A DNA stretch of 64,000 nt from contig CAVSJA010000006.1 of the NCBI GenBank assembly GCA_963728145.1, positions 620,001 through 684,000 on the forward strand, in the 5' to 3' direction. Positions within the stretch are counted from its first letter, which is position 1; each line of letters begins with the position of its first letter. The DNA is from CAVSJA01 sp963728145 (GTDB lineage: Bacteria > Bacteroidota > Bacteroidia > Chitinophagales > Chitinophagaceae). Under the pieces are notes generated by a model, which was given only the letters and a program-made list of their open reading frames with translations, had not been told where the DNA came from and made no database searches. Positions 17,650 through 27,323 of this stretch are shown one piece after another. The translations under genes were made by a program, and so were the position numbers.

Positions 17650-20319
17650 ATGAAAAATTTAATGCTAATGCTCGTTTTATTGACGAGTGTTATTACCCAC
17701 GCACAAAACGTAGCTATAAATAATGATGGCAGTTTGCCCAATAGTAGCGCCATTCTTGATATTAAGAGCGACACAAAAGGTTTGCTGATACCACGTATGA
17801 ATACTGCTGCCATTGCGGCCATTGTCAATCCTGCCAAAGGATTATTGGTATTAGATACAGCAAAGAATCAGCTATTGGTAAATATGGGAACGCCTGCAAT
17901 GCCTAGCTGGCAAACTATTGTCGCGTCCAGTGGATGGGGACTTATCGGGTAACATCGGTATTGATTCAGCCACGAATTTTATAGGAACGCTCAATACCAG
18001 ACCCTTAATTATGCGGGTGAATAATGTTCGTGCAGGATATCTCGATACTATTACCAGCAATACTTCATTCGGTTTCAGGGCTCTTGACTCTTTTACTAAT
18101 GGCAAATGGAATACGGCACTTGGTTTTAAGTCTCTTGCAGGAAATAAAGTCGGCTCTAATAATACTGGTGTTGGTTGGAGTGCTTTAGAATCTAATTCTT
18201 CGGGTTCTTTCAATACGGCTGTAGGTTTGAATTCGCTCTCCAATAATGTAACGGGCTCTTTCAATGTTGCAATTGGCGCTCCGCATTGTTCAATTCCGGC
18301 AACCAAAGTAATATCGTAGCCATTGGCGATTCAGCCCTTTTTAACAATGGAAGTATGGCTCATATGGACTTTCATGGAAGCGACAATACGGCTATTGGTT
18401 CGAAGGCATTATTTAGCAATTTGAACGGATCTGGTAGCACAGCGGTCGGTTTTAATGCATTGCTCTCCAATACCTATGGAGGAGATAATGTTGCTATTGG
18501 AACCGGATCATTGCGTTTTAATTCTTTTGGAGACGGCAATACCAGTACAGGCGCCTATTCCATGTACTATAACTAACAGGTTGGGGAAATAGCGTTTTGG
18601 AATTATGTCGATGTATTCAAATGAATCAGGAATCAATAACACCGCATTCGGCAGCTATAGTCTGCTTGACAACACGGGTGGCAATCACAATGCGGCCGTA
18701 GGATTTGCTTCCCTTGAACATAACGGTACAGGCTATTCTAACGTGGCGATGGGGGCATATGCACTTAACCGTTCCGGAAACCGGAGTAACCTTGTAGCTA
18801 TTGGTGATTCTGCTCTTTTTAATAATGGAAATGGTGCAACCTACCTGAACATGGAACCGCGAATACCGCAGTTGGATCAAAGGCATTGTTCACTAATACG
18901 ACCGGCGTGATAATACCGCGATTGGATCAAATGCACTCTTTCCTGGCAGCAACGATTGCAGAGGTGATTCATCTTCAAAACACGTTGCCCTCGGAACTGC
19001 ATCGTTAGGCTTAAGATACAACTGGTGGTTGGCTACACACCAGGCTTCCGGCATTGAGGTAACTTCGATGCGTGCAAACACAGACAGGCGCTAACGCTCT
19101 CCGACTAAATACCTCCGGGCCTCAATAGCGCATACGGTCTTTTCAGCTTGCAAAATAATTCAAGCGGGCAATCAAACAGCGCCTTTGGTGCAGGAAGCCT
19201 GACCAATAATGCTTTCGGAAATAAAAATACTGCTATCGGTGAAAGTTCATTAAACAGTAATATCAATGGTTCATTTAACACAGCGTTGGGAGCACACTCA
19301 GATGGTGGAGCCACAAATCTTACCAATGCAACCGCAATTGGAGCAAGGCACAGGTTTCTTGCAGTAATTGTTTGGTCCTGGGTTCTGTGAATGGCTTTAA
19401 TGATGCAACCAGCAATGTAAATGTAGGAATCGGTACAACTACTCCAGATGCACCATTGACATTTGGAAATATTTTCGGAAAAAAAATAGTCTTTTTAAAC
19501 AATGGACCCAATAACCAATATGGTATAGGAGTCGTGAGTGCGCTAATGCAGATCCATAGTAATGCAGCAATCGCAGACATTGCATTCGGATATGGCAGCA
19601 GTGATAGTTTTACTGAACGTATGCGTATAAAAGGAAATGGTAATGTGGGCATCGGTACCACCAGTCCTACCAGACCGTTATCATTCCCGCCATCTATTGG
19701 TGAGAAGATATTATTGTATCCCGGTGCCGTTGGTGAAGTAGGTATAGGCGTATATGGTAACGAACTCAGATTACATGCAGATAACCCTGGCGCGGCTGTG
19801 TCATTCGGCACACAGGATAATGCCGGTTTGTTTACCCAAGCTGGGAGATTCCAGATTACCGGTACTTATGCATTATTTGTAAATGGTAATATCTCGGCAA
19901 ATGGCACTATTTATAACAGTGATGAAAGATTCAAACAAAACATCACATCCATCGAATCTCCATTACAAAAAATACTGCAGATAAATGGTGTTGAATATGA
20001 AATGAGAGTAAGCGAGTTTTCACAAAATCATTTTATGACCGGCAGACAAATTGGTTTGCTTGCACAGAATGTAGAAAAGGTAATTCCGGAAGTAGTTAGT
20101 GAGCATGATGGATATAAAGGAGTGGATTATGCCAAACTGGTTCCTTTACTCATTGAGGGGATAAAGGAACAGCAAAAGCAAATCGAAACTTCAAATGAAG
20201 AGTTGAAACAATTGCGACAACAACAAAAGCAATTCGAAGCTTCGAATGAAGAGGTGAAACAATTACAGCAACAGCTAGCTGAATTGAAAAAATTAGTAGA
20301 ACAATTAATAAAAAAATAA
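17650..20319 (+). pseudogene. second S74 beta-roll repeat gene, broken by many frameshifts
   Basis: Tandem paralogue of the preceding gene, 22 bp after it. The N-terminal 100 residues are almost identical, and the last ~315 codons (19372-20319) are intact, including S74 motifs SDERFKQNI and IGLLAQNVEKVIPEVV and a longer coiled coil. Between them the frame shifts repeatedly: near 17936 (an extra G in a G run; removing it restores WDLSGNIGID), near 18282, near 18577 and 18596 (both missing bases), near 18850, and several between 18895 and 19115 and near 19350. It has only about two super-repeats. It is either a decaying copy or a badly assembled repeat region; as given it cannot make a full protein. 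Confidence 0.8.
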
Positions 20320-20353
20320 AAGATAGAATAACAGGAAACAATCAATTAGTTGC

Positions 20354-21337
20354 TCAACTCTTCCCTGCCGATAAAAGTTGCTTGGTAAATTCCTTTTGGT
20401 TATCAAACCAGAGGAGATGGCCTGCATTCTTGATTATTACAAGTTTGATCCGCGGAACCTCACTTACCCATTTTTTACCAAGCCGATTTCCGAAATCAAG
20501 AAAATCATGATCCCCGACAATGATGCTGATAGGAAAAGTTTGCATTTTGAATTCCTTTACAAAATCCCATCCATCTTTCGGATAAGATTTCGCAGTTAGA
20601 TCAAACACATTCGCTTTGTACAAAGCTCTTCCTCCCATCATGTCCATGCATTTGCTGATATCATAGACCATTCTTTTATAAAGATTGATTCGAAATTTGA
20701 TAGTTTCTTCTTTAGAGCTCAACACAGGAGCTGTCCTGCTTAAATTGTACTTATCAAGTTCCCGGGTAACTTCCGGCCGGTTGAGAAAGGGTTGTAGCTC
20801 TGCGAATCCCTGATCCGCCAGTTTTTTTTCATCTTCCGGCAATGGATTTTTTAGACCAGCAGGAGCTAGTAGTATTAGTCGACGGATGCGGCTGGGATAT
20901 TTAGCAGCATAAGCACTTGCCAGGACAGCTCCCATTGAATGTCCCACAATATTTAATTTCTCCACACCGATTTCTTTGCGAAGGCGTTCTACATCTTCAA
21001 TGTGCTGATCAAATGTGATCAGCGAATCCGGAAACGGCGATCGGAGTGAACCACGTTGGTCATAAAATATAAAATGAAATTCTTTCGCGAGATCAGCAAC
21101 TGCATCCAAAAATCCTGCGTGATCTCCACCCCAACCACCATGAAGCATTAACAAAGTATCCTTTCCTGTGCCAAACTCACGAACATACAACTGAGGATCC
21201 TGTTGCCAATTACCTGTCGAAAGAAACCAGTCTTTGACAGCCGGTAAGTTTTGTTGCTTGAAAGAGCCCTGGCTTCGGCCCGCCATAAGCAAGAAGCAAA
21301 AAAAGACTGCGGCTATTACCTTTTGAACAGTGTTCAT
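20354..21337 (-). CDS. secreted alpha/beta hydrolase, proline-iminopeptidase-like
   Basis: 327 aa with a signal peptide (~1-22, ending GRSQG). The alpha/beta-hydrolase landmarks are HGGWGGDH (oxyanion region, ~66-73), FYDQRGSLRS (~91-100), nucleophile elbow GHSMG with Ser134, an acid in VGDHDFLDF (~275) and the catalytic His in NAGHLLWF (~303). A cap domain lies between ~160 and 240. The DQRG motif is typical of proline iminopeptidases and related hydrolases, but the true substrate is not predictable. The gene converges on the broken S74 copy and is separate from its neighbours. Confidence 0.85.
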   Translation of the reverse strand: MNTVQKVIAAVFFCFLLMAGRSQGSFKQQNLPAVKDWFLSTGNWQQDPQLYVREFGTGKDTLLMLHGGWGGDHAGFLDAVADLAKEFHFIFYDQRGSLRSPFPDSLITFDQHIEDVERLRKEIGVEKLNIVGHSMGAVLASAYAAKYPSRIRRLILLAPAGLKNPLPEDEKKLADQGFAELQPFLNRPEVTRELDKYNLSRTAPVLSSKEETIKFRINLYKRMVYDISKCMDMMGGRALYKANVFDLTAKSYPKDGWDFVKEFKMQTFPISIIVGDHDFLDFGNRLGKKWVSEVPRIKLVIIKNAGHLLWFDNQKEFTKQLLSAGKS

Positions 21338-21512
21338 AACATGGATGGTTAGGTGTAAGTAAAGGAATTAAGTGCTTGGCAGCACAAAGAGTACCAAATC
21401 CTATGTCGCTAAAAGTCAAGCTGCCTATACATTAATGCTAAAGCTAGATGTGCGGTTTCGTTACATATTACGTTCGGTTTTAGGGAGAATGCTTGAATTA
21501 AAACCGAGGATA

Positions 21513-22448
21513 TCAACCACCCCCAATCTTGAAAATAAATAACCCGTATAGGAAAACAAATAACATTCCTTCCCAAACGGAAACTCGTTTGTCCTGAGTA
21601 AGCAGATAAAATAGAATACCCGTTCCTGCCATCACCGGTAATGAAAAGGAAAGCAGTTCTTTTGGGACGAGGATTTGTCCAAAAATACCTGCTATACCGG
21701 GTATGACCAATGTATTAAATACGCAAGACCCAAGTACGTTGCCAATAGCCATCTCAGCTTTGCCGGCACGAACAGCTGTAATATTTACGACCAATTCCGG
21801 AAGTGTGGTTCCAAGCGATAATACCGTTAAGGCAATTATCGATTCGGGCACATTCAATCCTTTGGCAATTGATTGAATCGATTGTACAGTATAGTCGGCT
21901 GCATAATAAATGCCAATACCACTTACGATTAAAATCAGGAAGGCTCTGATTGGAAAAGCGATCCTGGTTTTGGCTTCCTTTTTATTGGCAGTGCCGCTTT
22001 TAATAAGATAAAAACTATAAACGATAAAAATGGCTATTCCAATCAGGGATTCGCCAATATCGATACGTCCATCATAAGCGATCATGTAGAATGCAAAAAA
22101 ACCGCCCACGAGAAAATGGAGATCTATATAGATATAGGTACTTCCAAGTGAAATTGGTTTCCAACTTATGGCTACCGAGAACCCGGTTACCAATAATAGA
22201 TTGGAAATATTCGCTCCGATGATATTTCCCGGCACTATCTCGGAAACACCAGCCCTGACCGAAACAATTCCCGAAACCAATTCTGGTAAAGACGTTCCAA
22301 TGCCAACGATGAAAACCCCAATTACAAAAGAGGGCAGTGACATCCATTTTCCAATTGACTCAGCAGCATTGGTAAAGAATTTTGCAGCTATAATAAGAGC
22401 TGTGATAGCGCCGATGAAAATCAAAAAGCAGTTAACATAACATACCAA
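21513..22448 (-). CDS. calcium/sodium antiporter, CaCA family (YrbG-like)
   Basis: 311 aa, about ten transmembrane segments in two inverted halves. Each half carries the alpha-repeat: VGIGTSLPELVSGIVSVRAG with GNIIGANISN in the first, and LSLGTTLPELVVNITAVRAG with GNVLGSCVFN in the second. The acidic residues in these repeats bind the cations. The expected role is Ca2+ efflux driven by Na+ or H+ at the inner membrane. ATG at 22448 is used; the first ~10 residues are unusual, so a slightly later start is possible. Confidence 0.9.
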   Translation of the reverse strand: MVCYVNCFLIFIGAITALIIAAKFFTNAAESIGKWMSLPSFVIGVFIVGIGTSLPELVSGIVSVRAGVSEIVPGNIIGANISNLLLVTGFSVAISWKPISLGSTYIYIDLHFLVGGFFAFYMIAYDGRIDIGESLIGIAIFIVYSFYLIKSGTANKKEAKTRIAFPIRAFLILIVSGIGIYYAADYTVQSIQSIAKGLNVPESIIALTVLSLGTTLPELVVNITAVRAGKAEMAIGNVLGSCVFNTLVIPGIAGIFGQILVPKELLSFSLPVMAGTGILFYLLTQDKRVSVWEGMLFVFLYGLFIFKIGGG

Positions 22449-22480
22449 ACTTTGTTCTACATTTTAAGCTGGATTTGGAG

Positions 22481-22531
22481 CTCAATAAAGATAAAGATGT
22501 ATGATGGTACAAACAGAAATGAAATGCTTTT
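22481..22531 (+). repeat. 51-bp direct repeat, copy A
   Basis: CAATAAAGATAAAG followed by ATGGTAcAAACAGAAATGAAA matches 24297-24347 at roughly 43 of 51 positions, in the same orientation. The copies bracket the mscS and usp genes. Both contain a potential start followed by M-V-x-T-E-M-K, so this may be the 5' end of a lost gene. Confidence 0.6.
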
Positions 22532-22635
22532 GCGGAGTGAAAAGCGCAAAAAAGTTTGATATAAGAATTTTAGTAAAAGGGCCACTGTTAGTCCAACGGT
22601 TTGCTGTTGGACAGGTCAACAGCATTCGCTTTCCC

Positions 22636-23715
22636 CTAAAGACCGGGCCCATTGGATTTTACAGTTTCCTGGCCAGTGAAAAGAATCTTTTGCGTGGGAT
22701 AGGCAAATTCAATTTCTTCCTCTTCAAATTGTTGCTTCAGTTCAAGGAAAACCAGTTCTTGTATGTTCATGTATTGCAAATAATCAGAACTAAGTACATA
22801 AAATACAAATTCAAAATTCAGACTGAAATCACCAAAGCTTGAAAAGTGAGCCCTATCGAACTGGACATCTTTTTGTCGTTCTACGATCTCCTTAATTATT
22901 TCAGGTATCTTCTTGAGACTTGTAGCATTTGTTTCATAGGTTACTCCGATTTTTGTTACTACACGTCTCCTCTCCATTCGTTTGTAGTTTTGCACACGGG
23001 AATTGGTAAGATCGGTATTTGATATAATAAGCTGTTCACCGTCCAGTGTTCTCAACCGGGTGGTTTTAATGCCGATGAATTCAACGACACCTGATTTGTC
23101 TCCGGCGACGATAAAATCGCCAACTTCAAAAGGCTTATCAAAAAAGATTACAAAATAGCTGAAAAGATCTCCCAATATGGCTTGAGATGCCAGCGCTATC
23201 GCTATTCCTCCAATGCCAAGCCCTGTTAGCAGCGTTGTAATACTATATCCTAAGTTGTCAATTAGAAAAATTAAACCAAAAACCCACAACAGGATTTTTA
23301 TGATCAGCAATATTCCACTAGCTGCCTTCCTCTTTTGACCGTTGTTATCAGGGTCTTCGGATGCGCGTTGAAATAAATAACTGAAGAAACTATTGAGGAG
23401 TTTGATAACAAAAAAGACCGACACAAACAGGAATGCTACATGGACTACGCGGTCTGCTTTTGCAGGTAGATTCGGGTATTGCAAACCAAGATAGATCGAA
23501 AGAAAGACAAGAAAGGGCATTCCGATCCGCTCGATTGCGCTCACAATGAAGTCGTCAAATTTAGAAGTAGTAGTCAACACCAACCTTCTGAGCCAAACCA
23601 GCACGAACTTTCTTACGATACGAGAAATCAAAATACCAAAGAGAATAATAAAGAATGCTACAATCCAATCACTGACAGGATTTCCAATAAATTGACGATT
23701 CCAGAATTGTTCCAT
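22636..23715 (-). CDS. MscS-family mechanosensitive ion channel
   Basis: 359 aa. N-terminal membrane helices lie at ~17-35, 62-80, 90-112 and 133-155. The pore-lining TM3-like segment (~160-185) is rich in Gly and Ala (TTLLTGLGIGGIAIALASQA). It leads into the MscS beta domain (DLFSYFVIFFDKPFEVGDFI, GVVEFIGIKTTRLRTLDGE, IISNTDLTNSRVQNY) and a C-terminal alpha/beta domain. Such channels release solutes on hypo-osmotic shock. It is divergent from the universal stress protein gene. Confidence 0.92.
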   Translation of the reverse strand: MEQFWNRQFIGNPVSDWIVAFFIILFGILISRIVRKFVLVWLRRLVLTTTSKFDDFIVSAIERIGMPFLVFLSIYLGLQYPNLPAKADRVVHVAFLFVSVFFVIKLLNSFFSYLFQRASEDPDNNGQKRKAASGILLIIKILLWVFGLIFLIDNLGYSITTLLTGLGIGGIAIALASQAILGDLFSYFVIFFDKPFEVGDFIVAGDKSGVVEFIGIKTTRLRTLDGEQLIISNTDLTNSRVQNYKRMERRRVVTKIGVTYETNATSLKKIPEIIKEIVERQKDVQFDRAHFSSFGDFSLNFEFVFYVLSSDYLQYMNIQELVFLELKQQFEEEEIEFAYPTQKILFTGQETVKSNGPGL

Positions 23716-23924
23716 CGTAATGAGTTAGGTGCAAAAGTCCAATTGGCTTATTATATCAACATTAAAATGACATTAAAAATAAATTAAAGCACTGGGTATT
23801 CTTGTTCACCAATATTGGAACTAACATAGTTGCAATCAGTTATAGCAAAGAGCTGATCTTAATTTAAATCTAGTTTTAATCTCTTTTTAATCGCTGTTTA
23901 AGACAAGTGTGCGAGGTTTGCAAA

Positions 23925-24275
23925 ATGGATCAGTCATTCAGAAACATTTTTATTCCGGTTGATTTCTCCGCCAATTCCCGAACTGCTGTGAGTAAAGCGC
24001 TTGAAATAATAACCAGCCCGGGTACCATTCATTTATTTCATGTTCATGGGATCTTTTATTCGAGGTTCACCGAGATCTTTCACCATGTCTTTAATGGTTA
24101 TTCGCATCGTGACGTTGATATTGAAAAGAAAAGAGCGGGAATTTTATTGGAGTCAATTAAGAATGAAATAGAAGCTTCTCGTCCGGATATTAACGTTATA
24201 CTTTCTGTAGCATTTGGCGAACCGATTGAAAGGGCGATTGCCGACAACGCCCGATTAGCGAAAAAAGGATGTTAG
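23925..24275 (+). pseudogene. universal stress protein, C-terminally truncated
   Basis: 116 aa from the ATG at 23925 (a GTG at 23907 is also possible). FRNIFIPVDFSANSRTAVSKA is the Usp first strand and helix, TIHLFHVHG the second strand, and ILSVAFGEPIERAIADNARL the helix before the missing part. A normal Usp continues with A-D-L-I-V-x-G-T and the nucleotide-binding G-x2-G-x9-G-S loop; here the frame stops right after an A6 run (AKKGC*). In the +1 frame the next codons read GDVSI, the expected strand start, and then stop. So both a frameshift and loss of the rest are present; the 51-bp repeat copy B begins 21 bp later. Confidence 0.72.
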
Positions 24276-24296
24276 CATTTAAGGTGTATTATGGAA

Positions 24297-24347
24297 CCCA
24301 ATAAAGATAAAGAGGTAGGATGGTATCAACAGAAATGAAAAGCTTTT
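24297..24347 (+). repeat. 51-bp direct repeat, copy B
   Basis: Matches 22481-22531 in the same orientation. It begins just after the truncated usp gene, so it may mark the deletion or insertion junction. The rest of 24348-24552 shows no gene or clear signal. Confidence 0.6.
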
Positions 24348-24552
24348 AAAGGGGCTTGCTAATCTCGCAGTTATTGCCGGGCAGTTGGAGGGACGAGCAA
24401 AAACGCACAACTATTGTTCCAAAACCGTACAGTTCATACGAACCTCATCGTATATCTAACTGATTTTAAGCGAGATAATTACTGGCATTTTCTTAGCTGC
24501 GAACCTGCATACACACAGCGTAACTCTATTCACGACTGTAAACCCTCCAATT

Positions 24553-27006
24553 ATGATTAGGAACTATTTCAAGATTGCATGGCGCACATTGAGTCGGAAC
24601 AAACTATATACAACCCTCAATGTTGCGGGACTAACATTTGGCCTCACCTGCTTCATTCTTATCGGGCTTTTTCTTTTTGATGAACTCACTTTTGATCGAC
24701 AGCATTCCAATGTAAGCAGGATCTTTCGGGTTGTTGAACACAAAACTGTAAACGGGGAAGCAACTACAATTGCTGGTGCGGGATTTAAGCTTGGAGTGGA
24801 ATCGAAAAATAAGATCGCTGAAGTAGAGAATACAACAAAAATGATTAGGACAGGGCGTGCAAATCTTGTGAATCCTGAAAATCCGGTACCATTCCAGGAA
24901 ACCGTTACTTCAGGAGATGAGAATTTGTTGTTGGTCTTTGATTTTCCACTGCTCGAAGGTGATAGAAGAACCGCATTGCGCGAACCGAATTCAATTATCA
25001 TCAATGAAGATCTCGCCAAAAGATTATTCGGAAAAACCGATGTGATGGGAAAGACCCTGGATTTCCAATTCACAGATAATCCATTTAAGATTACGGGTAT
25101 CTTAAAAAATCATCCGAAGAACTCAAGTTTTGATTTCAATTCAGTGTTTTCAGAATCAACATTCCTGACTGATACAGGCTTTCGAAATGCAATGAGTGTT
25201 GATTGGCTATCGAACAATTTTTCGCTGTATGCCCTATTGAAACCGAACACAAAACCGGAAATCGTTGCAGAAAAGATGACCAAACTGGTCAAAGATAATT
25301 TCCGTGCTCCTGCAGGAACTGATTTTTCATTTAGCCTTCAACCATTAAAAGACCTTCACCTGAAATCGGAGCATATTTTGGATGGAGCAAGAAATTCAAA
25401 TGTGGAAGCGATCAAACAGGGATCGGTGTTTTATGTCAAGTTGTTTTCTTTTATTGCGCTCTTCGTTTTGCTGATTGCCGGAATAAATTATATGAACCTA
25501 ACTACAGCAAGAGCATCAAGTCGCCTAAAAGAGATCGGTGTACGCAAAACCATTGGAGCATTCAAGATCGACCTCGTGCGGCAATTTCTTTTTGAATCGC
25601 TGTTGGTAACTTTTGTTTCATTTATTCTTTCCCTTCTGTTGGTGAACCTGATCTTACCCGGATTCAACCAGTTCACAGGCAAGCAACTTTCTTTAAACCT
25701 TCAGTCGGATTACAGGATCTGGCTTTTAGCAATTGGTTTTGCAGCAATTGCTGGAATCTTATCCGGAAGCTATCCCGCATTGATGCTTTCACGGTTCCGT
25801 CCGGTTTCTTTACTAAAAGGGTTGAAACTTAACAATAGGATGGACCTATCCTTAAGGAAATCATTGGTCATTTTCCAGTTTACTATTTCAGTGGTAATGA
25901 TCATTGGGACAATTGTTCTTTTCCTCCAGGTTAAATTTCTCAACAACACCGATCTGGGATTTAATAAAGACCTGATGGTCGTTATCGATGTGAATACCGG
26001 TGCTGCCAGACGGAATTTCGAAGCGGTGAAGGCCGAGATGGAAAAAGTTCCCTCCGTAAAATCTGTTTCGGTTACTTCAAGAGTTCCCGGCGAATGGAAA
26101 TCTTTTCGCACGTTAAAGGTTAAAAAGCAGGGTAGCCCGGACGAGCCAAAGGTTAGCTATATGTTTGGCGCAGACAAGGATTTCTTAAAAACTTTTGAGG
26201 TGAAACTTTTGAAAGGAAGGAATTTCAATACGCCTGCGGATTCAAACAATATAATTGTAAATGAAACAGCGGCACGAATGATGGGCATCGATGAACCTTC
26301 AGGTCAAACTGTTGAGATCTCAGCGATTTCGAGGGGTGAATCTTTTGCAACCCTGGATAACCCCATACATCCAAAAGTTGTTGGTATTGTTAAGGATTTT
26401 CATTTTCAAACCCTGCGAGCTAAGATCGAGCCGTTGGTCCTGGCCTATAATAATAATCCTATTCATGTGATCGATTATTATACCTGTAAAATTGCGCCAA
26501 CGGATATCCAGGGCACATTAGATAAATTGAAAACGATCATGGTAAAAAATGATAATCGAGATCCATTCGAATATCATTTCCTCGATGATCAGCTTGCACT
26601 CTTTTATGTGGAAGATGGTCGCAGGCAATCCATATTGATCTGGGTTGCTCTTGCAACAATCTTTATTGCATGTTTGGGTTTATTTGGATTGGCTACTTAT
26701 TCTGCTGAGCAAAGAGTAAAGGAAATTGGAGTGAGAAAAGTATTGGGCGCATCAGTCAGCAATCTTGCATCATTGCTATCAAAAGATTTCCTGAAATTGG
26801 TTTTAATTGCGAATGGCATTGCTTTTCCAATTGCATGGTGGGCAACGAATCAATGGCTGCAGGAATACGCGTATCATATCGATGTGCAATGGTGGGTATT
26901 TGTAATTGCTGGATTAGCGGCCATACTGATTGCAATTGTAACCGTCAGTTATCAGGCGATACGAGCTGCGATGACAAATCCGGTAAAGAGTTTGCGGTCG
27001 GAATAA
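24553..27006 (+). CDS. MacB/FtsX-type ABC transporter permease
   Basis: 817 aa. An N-terminal helix (~21-42) with FKIAWRTLSRNKLYTTLNVA is typical of Bacteroidota MacB-like permeases. A periplasmic MacB_PCD domain follows (~50-250), then FtsX segment 1 (~290-420, FIALFVLLIAGINYMNLTTA and RLKEIGVRKTIGA), a second N-terminal-like helix (~435-455) with a second periplasmic domain, and FtsX segment 2 (~690-810, RVKEIGVRKVLGASVSNL). Eight transmembrane helices in all. No ATPase or fusion protein gene is adjacent. Such stand-alone permeases usually work with an ABC subunit encoded elsewhere; substrate unknown. Confidence 0.9.
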   Translation: MIRNYFKIAWRTLSRNKLYTTLNVAGLTFGLTCFILIGLFLFDELTFDRQHSNVSRIFRVVEHKTVNGEATTIAGAGFKLGVESKNKIAEVENTTKMIRTGRANLVNPENPVPFQETVTSGDENLLLVFDFPLLEGDRRTALREPNSIIINEDLAKRLFGKTDVMGKTLDFQFTDNPFKITGILKNHPKNSSFDFNSVFSESTFLTDTGFRNAMSVDWLSNNFSLYALLKPNTKPEIVAEKMTKLVKDNFRAPAGTDFSFSLQPLKDLHLKSEHILDGARNSNVEAIKQGSVFYVKLFSFIALFVLLIAGINYMNLTTARASSRLKEIGVRKTIGAFKIDLVRQFLFESLLVTFVSFILSLLLVNLILPGFNQFTGKQLSLNLQSDYRIWLLAIGFAAIAGILSGSYPALMLSRFRPVSLLKGLKLNNRMDLSLRKSLVIFQFTISVVMIIGTIVLFLQVKFLNNTDLGFNKDLMVVIDVNTGAARRNFEAVKAEMEKVPSVKSVSVTSRVPGEWKSFRTLKVKKQGSPDEPKVSYMFGADKDFLKTFEVKLLKGRNFNTPADSNNIIVNETAARMMGIDEPSGQTVEISAISRGESFATLDNPIHPKVVGIVKDFHFQTLRAKIEPLVLAYNNNPIHVIDYYTCKIAPTDIQGTLDKLKTIMVKNDNRDPFEYHFLDDQLALFYVEDGRRQSILIWVALATIFIACLGLFGLATYSAEQRVKEIGVRKVLGASVSNLASLLSKDFLKLVLIANGIAFPIAWWATNQWLQEYAYHIDVQWWVFVIAGLAAILIAIVTVSYQAIRAAMTNPVKSLRSE

Positions 27007-27262
27007 TTCTCTGTGTCCTTCCCTTTTGAACCTTGTCATTTCGAGACCCCCACTCCCTGAACCTTGTCATTTCGAGCCCGGTCTAATTAAGGAACTAATT
27101 GTTGAAGTAACCAGGGCGAGAAATCTGCGGAATCAAGAACTGCCTCCATCAAAAGATGTACCCAATGCCGCAGATTTCTCGCCCTGGCTGCATCATGTGT
27201 AAATGTCCAAACGGAAACCGGGCTCGAAATGACAAGGTTTAAAAGGGAAGGACACAGAGAAT
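27006..27262. repeat. nested inverted repeat element, copy 1
   Basis: Outer arms: ATTCTCTGTGTCCTTCCCTT... from 27006 and its complement 27218-27262 (about 45 bp, nearly perfect). The left arm carries a second partial copy (ACCTTGTCATTTCGAGCCCG, 27061-27080). Inner arms: CCAGGGCGAGAAATCTGCGG (27111-27130) and its exact complement (27168-27187). No ORF inside. A related element lies at 60107-60323. The layout resembles a non-autonomous miniature element or a large REP-type palindrome. Confidence 0.85.
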
Positions 27263-27273
27263 CTTTTCAAAAA

Positions 27274-27300
27274 AAAGTCCCTCCGAATCGGAAGGACTTT
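27274..27300 (-). terminator. terminator of the arabinose operon
   Basis: Read on the minus strand, AAAGTCCTTCCGA pairs with TCGGAGGGACTTT and is followed by a run of seven T. It lies 24 bp after the symporter stop, in the right place to end the araB-araA-symporter transcript. Confidence 0.85.
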
Positions 27301-27323
27301 CGCAATTCTTTTTGAAAAAAATT

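Noticed and set aside
13590..20319. Prophage tail-fibre module
   Set aside because: S74 occurs in phage spikes, but no capsid, portal, terminase or lysis genes are near and both copies start with signal peptides.
22501..22842. 113-codon plus-strand frame starting in repeat copy A
   Set aside because: Most of it is antisense to the 3' end of mscS; only the first codons resemble anything (the repeat).
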